DNA from: Phytoseiulus persimilis
Lineage: Eukaryota; Arthropoda; Arachnida; Mesostigmata; Phytoseiidae
Assembly: GCA_037576195.1 (NCBI GenBank)
Contig: CM075102.1
Span: 24,362,745 to 24,426,744, forward strand
Reading direction: 5' to 3'
Length of the DNA stretch: 64,000 nucleotides
Below the pieces are notes generated by a model. It saw only the letters and a program-made list of their open reading frames with translations, ran no database searches and was not told where the DNA came from. Shown here one piece after another: positions 24,140 to 34,165 of this stretch. Each line of letters opens with the position of its first letter. Within the stretch, counting starts at the first letter, position 1. The translations under genes were made by a program, and so were the position numbers.

Positions 24140-27100
24140 TCACGATTAGAGCTTGGAAGTTCCAACTTCAATCAGTTCATACCTCCCGTCGATCCAAATA
24201 GGAAGATGGATAAATGAGTCTCTGATGGTTGCGTTCATCAGTTCCCATGGCAATGAGGCATGATTAATCAATCTATACTTCCATCTAACCATACATCAAT
24301 GTCGACTCCATCATAATTCTATCGTCAAAACCATCATGTCGTAGGGACGAACTTCTACAGTTCCTCCACATGCTCGTTCGCTCTTTCCTATGGTTGTCTT
24401 TTGTGTTGCGTCATATTGTTTTCTGAATATATTTATTCGCATGAATATGAGCTCTCCTCGCTCCCAAGCTTGATTTGTCGGGACGTCTTCCGTGTCTCTG
24501 TAATGAAATGGTGGAATCCCGCTGATCCACCAGTCATGAACATTCTGGTGTTTGACGGCCTGGATTAGGACCGGAATCTCCAGGCAGGAACCGAACTATT
24601 TGGCCTCTAATCTGACTCCTTATTGTGCTCTTCTGGGGAACGTATGCGACGACCGAGTCCGGGCATCGATTACAAGATCTTCTTCTCTGTGGCGATCAAA
24701 CAAACATTCAAGTGTGACTTGAAGCTTGAGATCCGCGACAATATCGAGAACACATCTTCGACGAGAAATTCTGCGAGGAAAGACGATCCCAGTGCGTTGA
24801 TTATGGCCCCTCAGTGGTGCATGACCATGCTCGAAGAGCGCAGTGCGGGCCGAGCAACTCCTCAAAGATTTCGTTTGGACTCATTCGTAGGTCACCGGCA
24901 CATAATCGTCTGCTCCAACCCGATCCTGTCTCATATGGATCTCATCCAGTAGAGCCCAGAAACCGATCTTCAATTCCCGTCTCATGTCACCCCGAGTGAG
25001 GCGCCCTCCGGATTTGGGGAGCTTTGAGTGCTCCGAGCGCAGACGCTTCAATGTTGCCCCCGTATCCGCCCCCGATCGTTGCATTGCCAGCGTTTGTCCC
25101 CCTGCCTGGTGGGTTCACCTGTTCGCCAAGCTCGAAAGAGCAATTGAGCATTTCCTCTTACTGATTCTTCCGATATGGGAATTCTGTCAGGTTTCGCGAT
25201 ATGAACGTCTATTGCTTTACGTGTGTCAATATTTCTCCCAACCTTTGTAAATTGGAATTTCCATAACACCATCAGGACAATGATCGAGTGTTGAAGAGAA
25301 TTGCCTCCCTTTGCAACCGGAGTGATGGGTTAGAGGCACCGGCATCGTGGGTCTAGTAACGGAGTCATGATACCTACGTAGTCGAAAGCATAATCTCGTG
25401 TCTGCGTGCCCTAGCGATGATTATTCCTCGCTCTGTGGCGCTCGCCTCCATTGAGCTTCCTATGATGAGACAGCTCGCTAAAGCCTTAAGGACGGAACAG
25501 CTTCGGTCAGGGAATGGGAGCCACGAGCTAACTTACGGATGAGTGTGGGCCCGAGAGCACCAGCATCATGCAACAGGGTGCCCATCAGCCGAGAACGAGG
25601 AGCTGGGCAAAGATTATCTCGAGTTGATGAGAACTGAAGCTCTTTGACTCCATTTGTTGATCACGGCAATTCACCGAACACGGCATAACGGAGCTGTTGT
25701 CACATCCGAGGCTCTCTTCCAGGTGAAAGTTTGGGTTATTTCTCGAAATTATTATTCCTTCGTTGCAAAAGATCCATCCCGGGCGATTGATGATTCCGAA
25801 AATTCACGTCAAGTCCCAGGCTCTAGTGATGAGCACTGGCACAGGTCCTTGCACATGAAACCGGGGCGGGGACAGCGCGCATGAGTATTACACTTTTTCG
25901 ACCGTTCTCGCTCGTCACTCGCTGTGCCGCGGGTTCCCACGCCGTCTCGGAGAAGCGCTCGATTGTGATAATACTTTATGGGTCGCGTTTCCGAACGGAT
26001 ATTCCGCGTATCCTTCTTCGGTGCTCCCAGCAGTATCCAATCGAGAAATCGGATCTGATTGTGAGTCTCAGAATGCAGCGGATGAAATAACGGGACTCTA
26101 CTCTCCTTTCAAAGGAGAGGACGATCGCCTTCGTGAGCTCCAGTCAGCTTGGCTGGAGGGAAGGCTCCCCATCGCGCCTCAATACTGTGATCAACTCTCC
26201 TGATTGGATCTCGGAAATGATCGATGAGGAGTTCATCACCCGCCGTCTCCTTCGACGCCAAAGAGGAGAAATCTCGGAACGCGGACGGAGATGGCTTCTA
26301 GAATACACTGAAGCAAGTTTTGAGGAGGCATCCGACCTTCTCCGGTATTGGAGCGTGATGTCGTGATTCGCGTCCGTACTCTTCCCGACAACATTTCATC
26401 CGGAAATCTTGAGTCGTGCGTTCTTCATCGCGGAGAAAGTGAAAATACCAGCTCAATGAGTCCCGGTCAAACCGCTCTCGCTGAGATCGCTGCACTTGTA
26501 CGGAGCTTTTCGCCGTCTCACACATCATATTCATTTCTCAACTAGTGTTAAGGTCGAGCCCCGCTGTGACTGTGGGACCGACATCAACTACCTGCCCGCT
26601 CAAAGCGCGAGCGATCGAGGAGGATGTCGACGGAGCTCGGAACCATTGAAATCATCAATTCTAACCTAACCCGATCCTTCCAACCGGTGGCACCGTATAA
26701 GGTTCGCTGCGTCGGTGGATCGTTCTCCCAGCGAACAGAACTGATCTCTCACGGAGGAGCTGATATAGGACAGTGGTCGTAGATAATCCCGACAGATCGT
26801 GATCCTTAAGCTCGAAACCTTCTGCAGAGCCCTACGATTCGTCGTTCAGGCACTTTTTGCAGGCTCCTGTTCGGTGAGATCTACATCCAATACATCGTTT
26901 GGCATGAGTTTTTTTCTGCGGGAACAGGTTCCAAGGACACCAAGATCTCCGAAGCCTACTACCACGAAAGTCTTCACTCTCAATTTTTAACAGCCCGCTG
27001 CCTTCCATGGGAACATTCAGACATGTCCCGCATCGACCGTGCTGATGCTTGACACACATTTTCAGCCCGCCGAAAACCACCTCATTCTCCTGGCGTCTCA

Positions 27101-28390
27101 CAACTGTTGAGGTAGCATCACCAGGCGAAGGTTCCGGGTTCACAATTGCTTCCAGTGGCACAATGTTTTGAATTCGGACAATGGTCACTCATGATTGAGC
27201 AACCGGCATGGTTTTCGTAGGAAATGTTATAGTCCTTGGAGAGCCGGGAATGAGAGCAGTTCACGGGAAAAAAGCGATGGGCGATGGCTTCGTTGAAGAG
27301 GAGACAACCGAATGCTCTCAAATGAGGTCCAAATTTCCCGTTCCCTGTCGGTTCCTCGCCAGAAATTTCCCACCCTCCGTCGAAATCAGGAATCTTGACC
27401 GAATTCAGCATACATGGAAACGACCTCAGACTCTGAGGGGGAGAAGATATTCCCGCAAACTTCTCGGTGGGGTTGGAAGCCGGACAGGAGGAGCTGAAAC
27501 CTGGCACCGACCCCGTGCTCTGCCAATGACGGCAAACGTGCTTCCATCGTCCGCCAAGATGGGCGATTTCCGATTGAATTCCACTGATTTCTATAGGGCT
27601 CATCCGAATGCCAGAGCTCAACAACTGGCCGGCTGATTGGCTCGGAAAAAGTGGTTGTTAGAGGTGCCGGTTTTACTGATTTCGCAGGGCGCAATGGAGG
27701 CGAAAAACGATCTCGGATCCAAAACAAAGGTGGCTTTCGCCTTCTCCAAACCTTAGGTATGAGATACAATTCTCAGAATATCGAACTCTAGAGTTCACAC
27801 TCGGCGGTTCCTGAGGAGCTTTTCGAAGCTCGCCGGTCTAGATCAGACTGCGGAATTCCGAAATCTCAAAAAGAGGCTCCCGTAGCTCCCGGGATACCGA
27901 TTGCTCCAATCTGGGAAACCACTATCGTCCTGCGAGCTTCAGCTGGAATCGGCGGAGGAACATATTTCGATCTTTTCCTCATGAAGAAGTATTCATGCAT
28001 CTGAATCATTAGGGGAAGCGAAGAAAGGCTGCCGCGTTCGAAGAGGGCAGCCTGGAGCGCTTTCGTTTGGCTCCACAAGTCAACAAGACCACTGATTTGA
28101 TCAAGAGACATCATCTCTCCGAATCTGACCACTTCCTGCTGTAGACCTGCAAGTGGTTGTCAATGAAATTCTAGAATCCAGTTGATGAGGGAAGAATCTT
28201 GAAAACCACGAGAGCTTCTCGATGTGTGCGGCATCCTCGAAGCGAAGAAGAACACCTGCATAATCGAGAAAATCAACTATGGAGTTTGACCTTCTCCTGT
28301 TACCCTGGGGTGAGTTTTTCGGAGAGTTTCAGATGGTTGAGACAAAGCTCCGATTGCAGTAGCTTCCTCTATTTGGTTGACCGCCACTCT
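24140..28390. other. coding-like fragments in several frames; identity unknown
   Basis: Several segments look more like protein than chance. On the plus strand, 24644-24952 contains YKIFFSVAIKQTFKCDLKLE. Also on the plus strand, 26021-26545 contains DDRLRELQSAWLEGRLPI, then FITRRLLRRQRGEISERG. On the minus strand, 26832-27190 contains VVFGGLKMCVKHQHGRCGTC, with later CxxC pairs. These do not form one frame or strand and I cannot assign a family. They may be decayed mobile-element proteins or exons of unrecognised genes. Confidence 0.35.
27866..28146 (-). CDS. candidate terminal exon of an unrecognised gene
   Basis: A minus-strand frame of 93 codons follows a good acceptor (ccacttgcag, AG at 28147-28148) entered in phase 1. 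It contains MSLDQISGLVDLWSQTKALQ, then MIQMHEYFFMRKRSKYVPPP, and stops after GIPGATGASF. The amphipathic, evenly composed sequence looks like true coding sequence. No poly(A) signal follows closely, and neighbouring minus-strand segments at 27.0-27.7 kb are in other frames. It could be part of a decayed mobile element rather than a host gene. Confidence 0.3.
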
Positions 28391-28391
28391 A

Positions 28392-28844
28392 CTCATGATT
28401 AGGGCTGGGAGTTTGGAGCGGCATTCACGGTCGTGCCACGGCCGTAAATCCCGTGCCACGTGCGTGAGTTCCACAGAATGCACGAATTCTTGAATATCTC
28501 GCGCAGTCAGATCTATCACGAGGTGAACCTCGCATTCGGGAAACTTCCTGAGCTCTTCGCTGCAAGCTATCACAGTAACTCAACATCTCACGGTATCAGT
28601 CATTCGACGTGAGTGTGGAAAAGGAATATCGGCGGAGAATTCTGAATTTGCTCTTGTTGCATTCAATCTCCAATATTGTTGTGCCGGTTCCGCACCCCCT
28701 GTAGCGGAATACTTCAGAAGCCTGGCTCCCCTTCTCTTTCCTGTAGGTTGGAAGTCAGAAGCCACAACGCCTTGCAGAACTCACGGAGGCCGTGAATCTC
28801 GGCCGTGAATTCCCCCGCGCCAAACTCCCAGCCCTACTCATGAT
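28392..28844. mobile_element. hAT-type MITE (437 bp) with 8-bp target duplication
   Basis: The element spans 28400-28836. Both ends start TAGGGCTGGGAGTTTGG when read inward (17 identical bases), and similarity continues through a ttcacgg motif. It is flanked by perfect 8-bp duplications CTCATGAT (28392-28399 and 28837-28844). The TA-RGG terminal bases and the 8-bp duplication are typical of hAT elements. Subterminal palindromic ccgtga/tcacgg motifs occur near both ends. There is no transposase coding sequence. The duplicated target is the reverse complement of the one used by the larger hAT element at 23210-24131. Confidence 0.9.
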
Positions 28845-30730
28845 ACACGTAACCATGACGCACATCGGAGAGGGGTAGACTATGTTCTTCGCTTCAACGA
28901 GCGACAAACTCGCTCCTTGACTCCAGGCTGATTCGATGGAAACTCAGATCTCTCCATATTTTTTTTTTATCGCAGAACGCGTTCCTGGCCCACAGCTCGA
29001 TCGATTTTGCATCGTCGATTTTCGAAGGTTTCTCATGAGAACGAATGCAACTGTCCATCATCATCGTAGACTCATAAGAGCTAGCGAACGAACCGTACAT
29101 CGAAAGCGTGATGACATTAGATGTTTCCTGAGTCCCTGCTTCGGAGCGTCAGACTTCCTCCTCATACTCCTCGATAAAATGGAGCGTGCTTTTCGAAATC
29201 ATCAACGACAGCTCGGAAAGAGGTGTCACCCAGATCTCCAACGTCTCAGGCGTCCACAGCGCGGTTTCACGCCTGTGCAATGTCAACAGAACCACATGCG
29301 CGCCTCTCTGGACCACAAGTCAGAATCACGACCGATCTGCTCTCACTTTGCTTGAGGCGGGTGCCGAAGAGCTCCGTTGAGCTCGGCCAAGTCCGGTGGT
29401 ACGCTGTGCTGCTCAATGTCAAGACTGCAAACAAGCTGCACGGATACGCGCGAAATGGATGTGATGATGATCATCATCATCACTGCGAGCTTTTCATGGC
29501 TCCGTCAACATGGTTTTCGAGCCCGTGAGGATGTTTCTGATGAGATTGAATCTCTGCGAAATACTTTCATCCATCAAAGTAAGACCTAATCCACCCTTCC
29601 AATATGATAGGAGATTCCAAGTACGCCATCAGATATCAGGATGAATGAACACTAATTGTCATCTAAAAATAAGTCCTCAATCGGACGGTTGGCAGCTGCC
29701 ACGACTTCTCTCGAATAAAAATGACTCCATAGAGTGGGTAAAACTCGACGCCTGACCCAAGGGTTTGCCGAAAAGCCCCCAAATGTGAAATCTCATGAGC
29801 GCCCCCAACGGCCACATCGAGTCAGTCAGCGTTTGCGCACGAGAAATGGACCGTGGCCCGACCTCAGCGGGACGAAAATACCGGAGTAGAAGGACCCCAA
29901 AATGGAGCTTGAACAGAGTCGTTAGAGTCTTCCTCGAAAAGGGTGGGAGTTGAATCGAACGCGGGCGTTGACTCGCGTAAACACAATACGTACAACCTAT
30001 AAATAACTGAGAACTCGCTCCAATAATATTTTCTGGGAAGCAACTGAAGGTCCCGATGAAATCAATCACAACAACACCGGCTCCCACTCAGCTTTTCCCG
30101 ACCTCCATCTCTGGGAATCGGGAACACTTACGATGTTGGAGATCTATGAAGGAAGAAATTGTCGCGGACTTCTCAGGTAAACTTTAGCGTTATTCGAAGT
30201 TTAAATTCAAACGAATACGCTGTAGAGAAATCTTTAGGGAGTATTTGCCGTTGCTGGCCAGCGGCGAAACCACGATCGAACACAGCTGACAATCAACAAT
30301 GAACGAGCAATTTCGGAAACAGTCGTTCTGCCTCTCCGAATCGTTTGGATGAGTTTGGTGACCTTGGCCATACCCGTGGACCACTGGCTTCTAGACATCA
30401 TCCCTTGCTCGTCTTTTGAAACCTAAGATCTGTTGACGGATAGACGATTTGCTGCTGGACTGCGAACCGCAGTGGCTAGCTCCAATGACATTTTGTCCCA
30501 TCCAAGCATCTGCTTGAAATTCTCACCAGACCAAGTGAAGCAGCGCGTTTCTTCACGATTTTCCGCGGCTCCCGGACGAAATCTTCTCCTCCCAAGAATG
30601 GCGCCCAACAATGGCCAATATGAGCTTTCCGCCCGAAGTTTCGCAAAAATTCTCCCCCACTGCTGGTACACTCTATACGGCTCGGCATTACCCAGACATT
30701 GGTCTTGAGCTCCTCCGTTCGTCACTAGGA
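28845..30730. other. no confident gene; decayed coding-like pieces
   Basis: A plus-strand segment at about 29186-29380 reads FEIINDSSERGVTQISNVSG with C/G-biased third positions. It is followed in another frame by LGQVRWYAVLLNVKTANKLH. A minus-strand frame of 136 codons at 29677-30087 has no known domain. A 45-codon minus-strand frame near 30235-30372 contains TIRRGRTTVSEIARSLLI, vaguely like a helix-turn-helix. None can be assigned. Confidence 0.3.
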
Positions 30731-30739
30731 GACCTGGCG

Positions 30740-30745
30740 TTTATT
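30740..30745 (-). promoter_or_regulatory. poly(A) signal AATAAA of the intronless serpin
   Basis: AATAAA on the minus strand about 100 bases past the stop codon at 30844-30846. It fits a short 3' UTR for the serpin gene. Confidence 0.6.
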
Positions 30746-30843
30746 CTTATTTATCTATTTACAATGACAACTGTATCTGTTCATATTTGGCTTCCATCGC
30801 GCTGCATACATAGTTCTCGCGAATTCTCCGACGAGTCGGTCGG

Positions 30844-32052
30844 CTATACATCGCTCACGCGACCCACGAACAGAACCGCGTTCGATTCGACGTCTTCGAT
30901 TATGAACAGGAACGGGCGATTCGCTTTGAACTCCGCAACCTGAGGGTTCATGAGACTCGAATGTCTATTGATGCCCGCCGTTGTGGCCAGCGCCGTGGTG
31001 CCCTCTTCGTCAACGTCGACAATAGCCTTGTGGTAGATAGTGTCAAGAGCGATGACAGGGAATCGCGATATGCCTGTCAGGTTCGCGTGGCGCGGGGAGA
31101 ACATTGAGTTCAAACCGACGTCTTGAAGTGGCCCTCGCATGTCGTAGCCCAGGTTCAATGAGAACTTGGGCAGCGTCAGTTTGACTCGCTGCTTGATAAC
31201 CGAACCCAGCTGGTCTCGGATTTCCTTGTAACTTATCGTTTGCTCGAGTCGGTAGAGATCTTTGCTGTCCTTCGGCAGGATGACGATCATCACGACGTCC
31301 CCGCCTTTGTACGGCAGCTCCACCGCTTGGTATTGCGGCGTATCGACGTGGATGAACGTCCCCTCCTGGTACATGAGATCCACTTTGTCATTCACTTTGC
31401 TGGAGCCGTAGAATTTCTCCTTCTTGGTGAGCTCGCCCCTGAACGGATAGAGCCAGTTTCCTCGGAAGTAGACCGCGTTCAGCATCACGAGGGGGATCGT
31501 GGCGGGCAACGGTCTCTCCAGGAGAACCGGAATCTTGCCGTTCGTCTGATCTTTGACCCAATGGTTCAGATCAGAGACCGCCTCCTCGGGCTGCTCCTTG
31601 AGCGGCGCCGAGTACAAACCAGCTCTGTAGAAACGATCCAGGTTGTCTCGGTACTGCACGTTGACCTGCAGGCCGTCCGAGACGAAGACGCCGTTGGCGA
31701 TCTGTAGGTCGAACTGTTTCACGAGCGGGAGGAGACTCGTTATCAGCTTGCTGACGGCCTCGTGGAGCGTGGTGCCGTTCAGTCCGAACTTCTCTAAATC
31801 GAGAACGTCCTCCATTTCTTCGGCGGTTTTCCCACGAGCACCGAGATGGATCATGCCGACGATGGCCGAAACCGATATCGGTGACAGGAAGATGTTCCCC
31901 TCTTTGCGGCTCAGCTCACGGTACACCTTCTCACCGAACTTGTTGAAAACGGATACGGCGCGCTTCGTATCCTTGTCGATGGGTGCGCGGTCGTCGTCCG
32001 CGATCACCACGGCTGCCACGGCGAGGCATCCAAAAATCAATGTTCTCAGCAT
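30844..32052 (-). CDS. secreted serpin, intronless
   Basis: A single open frame of 402 aa, the usual serpin length. It starts at the ATG at 32050-32052, which begins the signal peptide MLRTLIFGCLAVAAVVIA; the open frame upstream is not needed. Family landmarks in order are NIFLSPISVSAIVGMIHLGA (helix B), LNAVYFRGNWLYPF (strand 3A), YQAVELPYKGGDVVMIVILP, VKLTLPKFSLNLGYDM, and the C-terminal FKANRPFLFIIED with VLFVGRVSDV. The hinge DEEGTTALATTAG fits an inhibitory serpin. Counting from the hinge puts Ser-Ser at P1-P1', but the loop is four residues longer than that of antitrypsin, so P1 could also be the nearby Arg or His. N-x-T sites occur at LNGTT and ANLTG. It likely inhibits extracellular proteases, for example in haemolymph or saliva. 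It lacks introns, unlike the split serpin gene upstream on the same strand. Confidence 0.97.
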   Translation of the reverse strand: MLRTLIFGCLAVAAVVIADDDRAPIDKDTKRAVSVFNKFGEKVYRELSRKEGNIFLSPISVSAIVGMIHLGARGKTAEEMEDVLDLEKFGLNGTTLHEAVSKLITSLLPLVKQFDLQIANGVFVSDGLQVNVQYRDNLDRFYRAGLYSAPLKEQPEEAVSDLNHWVKDQTNGKIPVLLERPLPATIPLVMLNAVYFRGNWLYPFRGELTKKEKFYGSSKVNDKVDLMYQEGTFIHVDTPQYQAVELPYKGGDVVMIVILPKDSKDLYRLEQTISYKEIRDQLGSVIKQRVKLTLPKFSLNLGYDMRGPLQDVGLNSMFSPRHANLTGISRFPVIALDTIYHKAIVDVDEEGTTALATTAGINRHSSLMNPQVAEFKANRPFLFIIEDVESNAVLFVGRVSDV

Positions 32053-34080
32053 CCCGTCTGGACGGACTCCACTCTTTTCAGCGTGACGGCACTCGAACCG
32101 ACTACAGGCTGCGGGAGTGCAGGACAATTGTCGGTGTCTCGTTTCGCGCTGTACGAGATAAAAGCAAAGGTTCTGAGGAGTTAACGCGAAGGCGATGGTC
32201 AGCGGTGGTGTTCTCTCCGCTCGTTCGCTCACTCACTGTCGGTGAGGGAGGCAAGTTTTCTTTCAGAATCGTGGCCAGCAAAAGAAACGTCGCTAAACAT
32301 CCAGCACGGTGGACCTGCGTGCTGAATATTTCCTCCGCTGACGTCATCAATCGTCACAGCAGCGCCATCCGCGGGGACTTTCTGTCATCGACGGCGACGT
32401 TCTCGCAGCCGATCCACCTGCCAGCCGTGAACGTACGACGACCCACACCCCCGTTTTTTCCGAATTATCTTCTGCGAGTTACGCGTGCGTGCGCCTGCCG
32501 AGCTCCGTCAGGGAAATCACGGCGCGCTCGTCACAGGTCAACGGCTGATTGTTTTCGCAGCCTGCGATGTCCTGCTTCTGTTCATGAGTTTCGGTTCACT
32601 TCCGTTCAATTAACACAACTGGGGGAAACACGGAGAGCGGATGTCGAAGCCGTTTGAAACACTCGACCCCGAATTCGGATTGGTTTATTGATCGCCTGAG
32701 AGCTTTTCTCATGATGTCACGAAGACGGCCTTGATCTTGCGATAAGTATTGAGGCGATTGGGGAGGGGGCTTTCTGCCGTCGATCACGGTGGGAAATGTC
32801 TCCGTCGGTTGAAATCGCTGGAGTCTGGGAGATTCTGAGTCGGAGATATTTGCGTCGACGACTCCGGACTTGGAAGGATCGACCGGATCTGGGTCTGCGA
32901 GTCTCTGCAGTCTCCGAGGTGAGCATTTTTAGATTCTTCACAAAGACCGCACTGGGACAAAAACATCCGGATCCAGTTCCGTCGCGGACGAAGTGGAGAC
33001 TGAGGTATTCAAGGAGGAATGTATCATGGGTTGCAGAGTGATCCGATGCGCGCGTGTGAGCCAACCAGTTATTCAAAGGAGGCAGTGATACTCCGTCGGT
33101 AAGGAACCGTCCCCCCGTTGTGCGTTACACAGCTTATAACATACGCTCATTCGTCTCGGGATCGATGTCTGTGCGGGAAAATATATCCTGAGGAGATGAA
33201 CTCAGGATGTGGGGTAGTAGGATTCCAGATTGACTTTTGCTGAGTGGGCTGGGGAATTCCCAGTGATATCCGATTGATTGATCCGTTGTTGAACGAAAAA
33301 GAAGTCGGAAAATTTCCCTTGATTCCTGCGGAGGCTATATAGCGCTGAGAAATGAAATCGAGTGGACTCGGGATGATCAATCGATTCGTGATTCAGTTCG
33401 AGTTGAATAACTCCGGGGTTGACACGGAGAGTCATCAGCCTCGCACAGTTCTTCAAGTTTCCTCTTGATCGCACGACTCAATCGCAATACAAACAATCGT
33501 TGGTCCAACAGTTTTCCACTCATCAACCGAGAGAACCAACAAACGATCGGACCACCCGCTGGCAAGATCCGGGAATCCGCAGATTCAGCGTGAGTTTGTG
33601 TTGCATGAGCTGGCGACCCTGGGATGCGTGAAGTATTCTGTCCACAGCGTTGTCGCCGATGTCATCGCAACAGGAACAGCTGCTGCCGCAGACCCTCGCG
33701 AAGTTCGTTCCCGATGTTTGTTAACGAGCGGAAAATTCGTGTACCTGCATCCGATCAGTCGTTCGCTCGCGCCGCGACGGGACAGCAAAAGCGGCAAACG
33801 ATCCAATGCTGTTGTAGTTACGTGAGTGTTTGAACAGAAGCCATTCATATTCATAGCCTGATTTTCTCGTTCAGCACACCCACGAGTCCCGATGAACCGC
33901 AGCAGCTCGCAGGAAGTCCGGTAAGACCGCGTCTCCGTCCAATATTCCTCCCCCAGCAGCAACGCGATTCACAGAAACTCAGGGAGAGGACTAAGTTTCC
34001 GGAACACCGACCCCTGTCTGAATCCTGCACGGAAAATCCAACGAATCTTCGTGAGACAAATAATAACCATTGTCCTCATG
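32053..34080. other. intergenic region between the two serpins
   Basis: It holds the 5' flank of the intronless serpin. I see no TATA box near its ATG and no clear coding exon or repeat. The frames here are short and overlap on both strands without recognised motifs. Confidence 0.4.
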
Positions 34081-34089
34081 AAAGTAGAA

Positions 34090-34095
34090 TTTATT
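34090..34095 (-). promoter_or_regulatory. poly(A) signal AATAAA of the split serpin
   Basis: AATAAA on the minus strand about 70 bases past the TGA stop of the multi-exon serpin (34166-34168). It confirms the end of that gene. Confidence 0.6.
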
Positions 34096-34165
34096 CGGAA
34101 CAATAGGCTGGCCCGAATCCTTAATCAGTGCGCCAAGCAGCCCAGTGATATCATCTGGCAAAGCA

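Noticed and set aside
29940-30010. tRNA-like 3' half (gcgttcgattcaactccc on the minus strand)
   Set aside because: No matching A box or pairing acceptor stem could be found upstream at the right distance.
31240-32657. Plus-strand frames of 147-224 codons over and beside the intronless serpin
   Set aside because: The two inside 31240-32086 are antisense shadows of the serpin's codon pattern. The third overlaps its start and 5' flank. None has motifs of its own.
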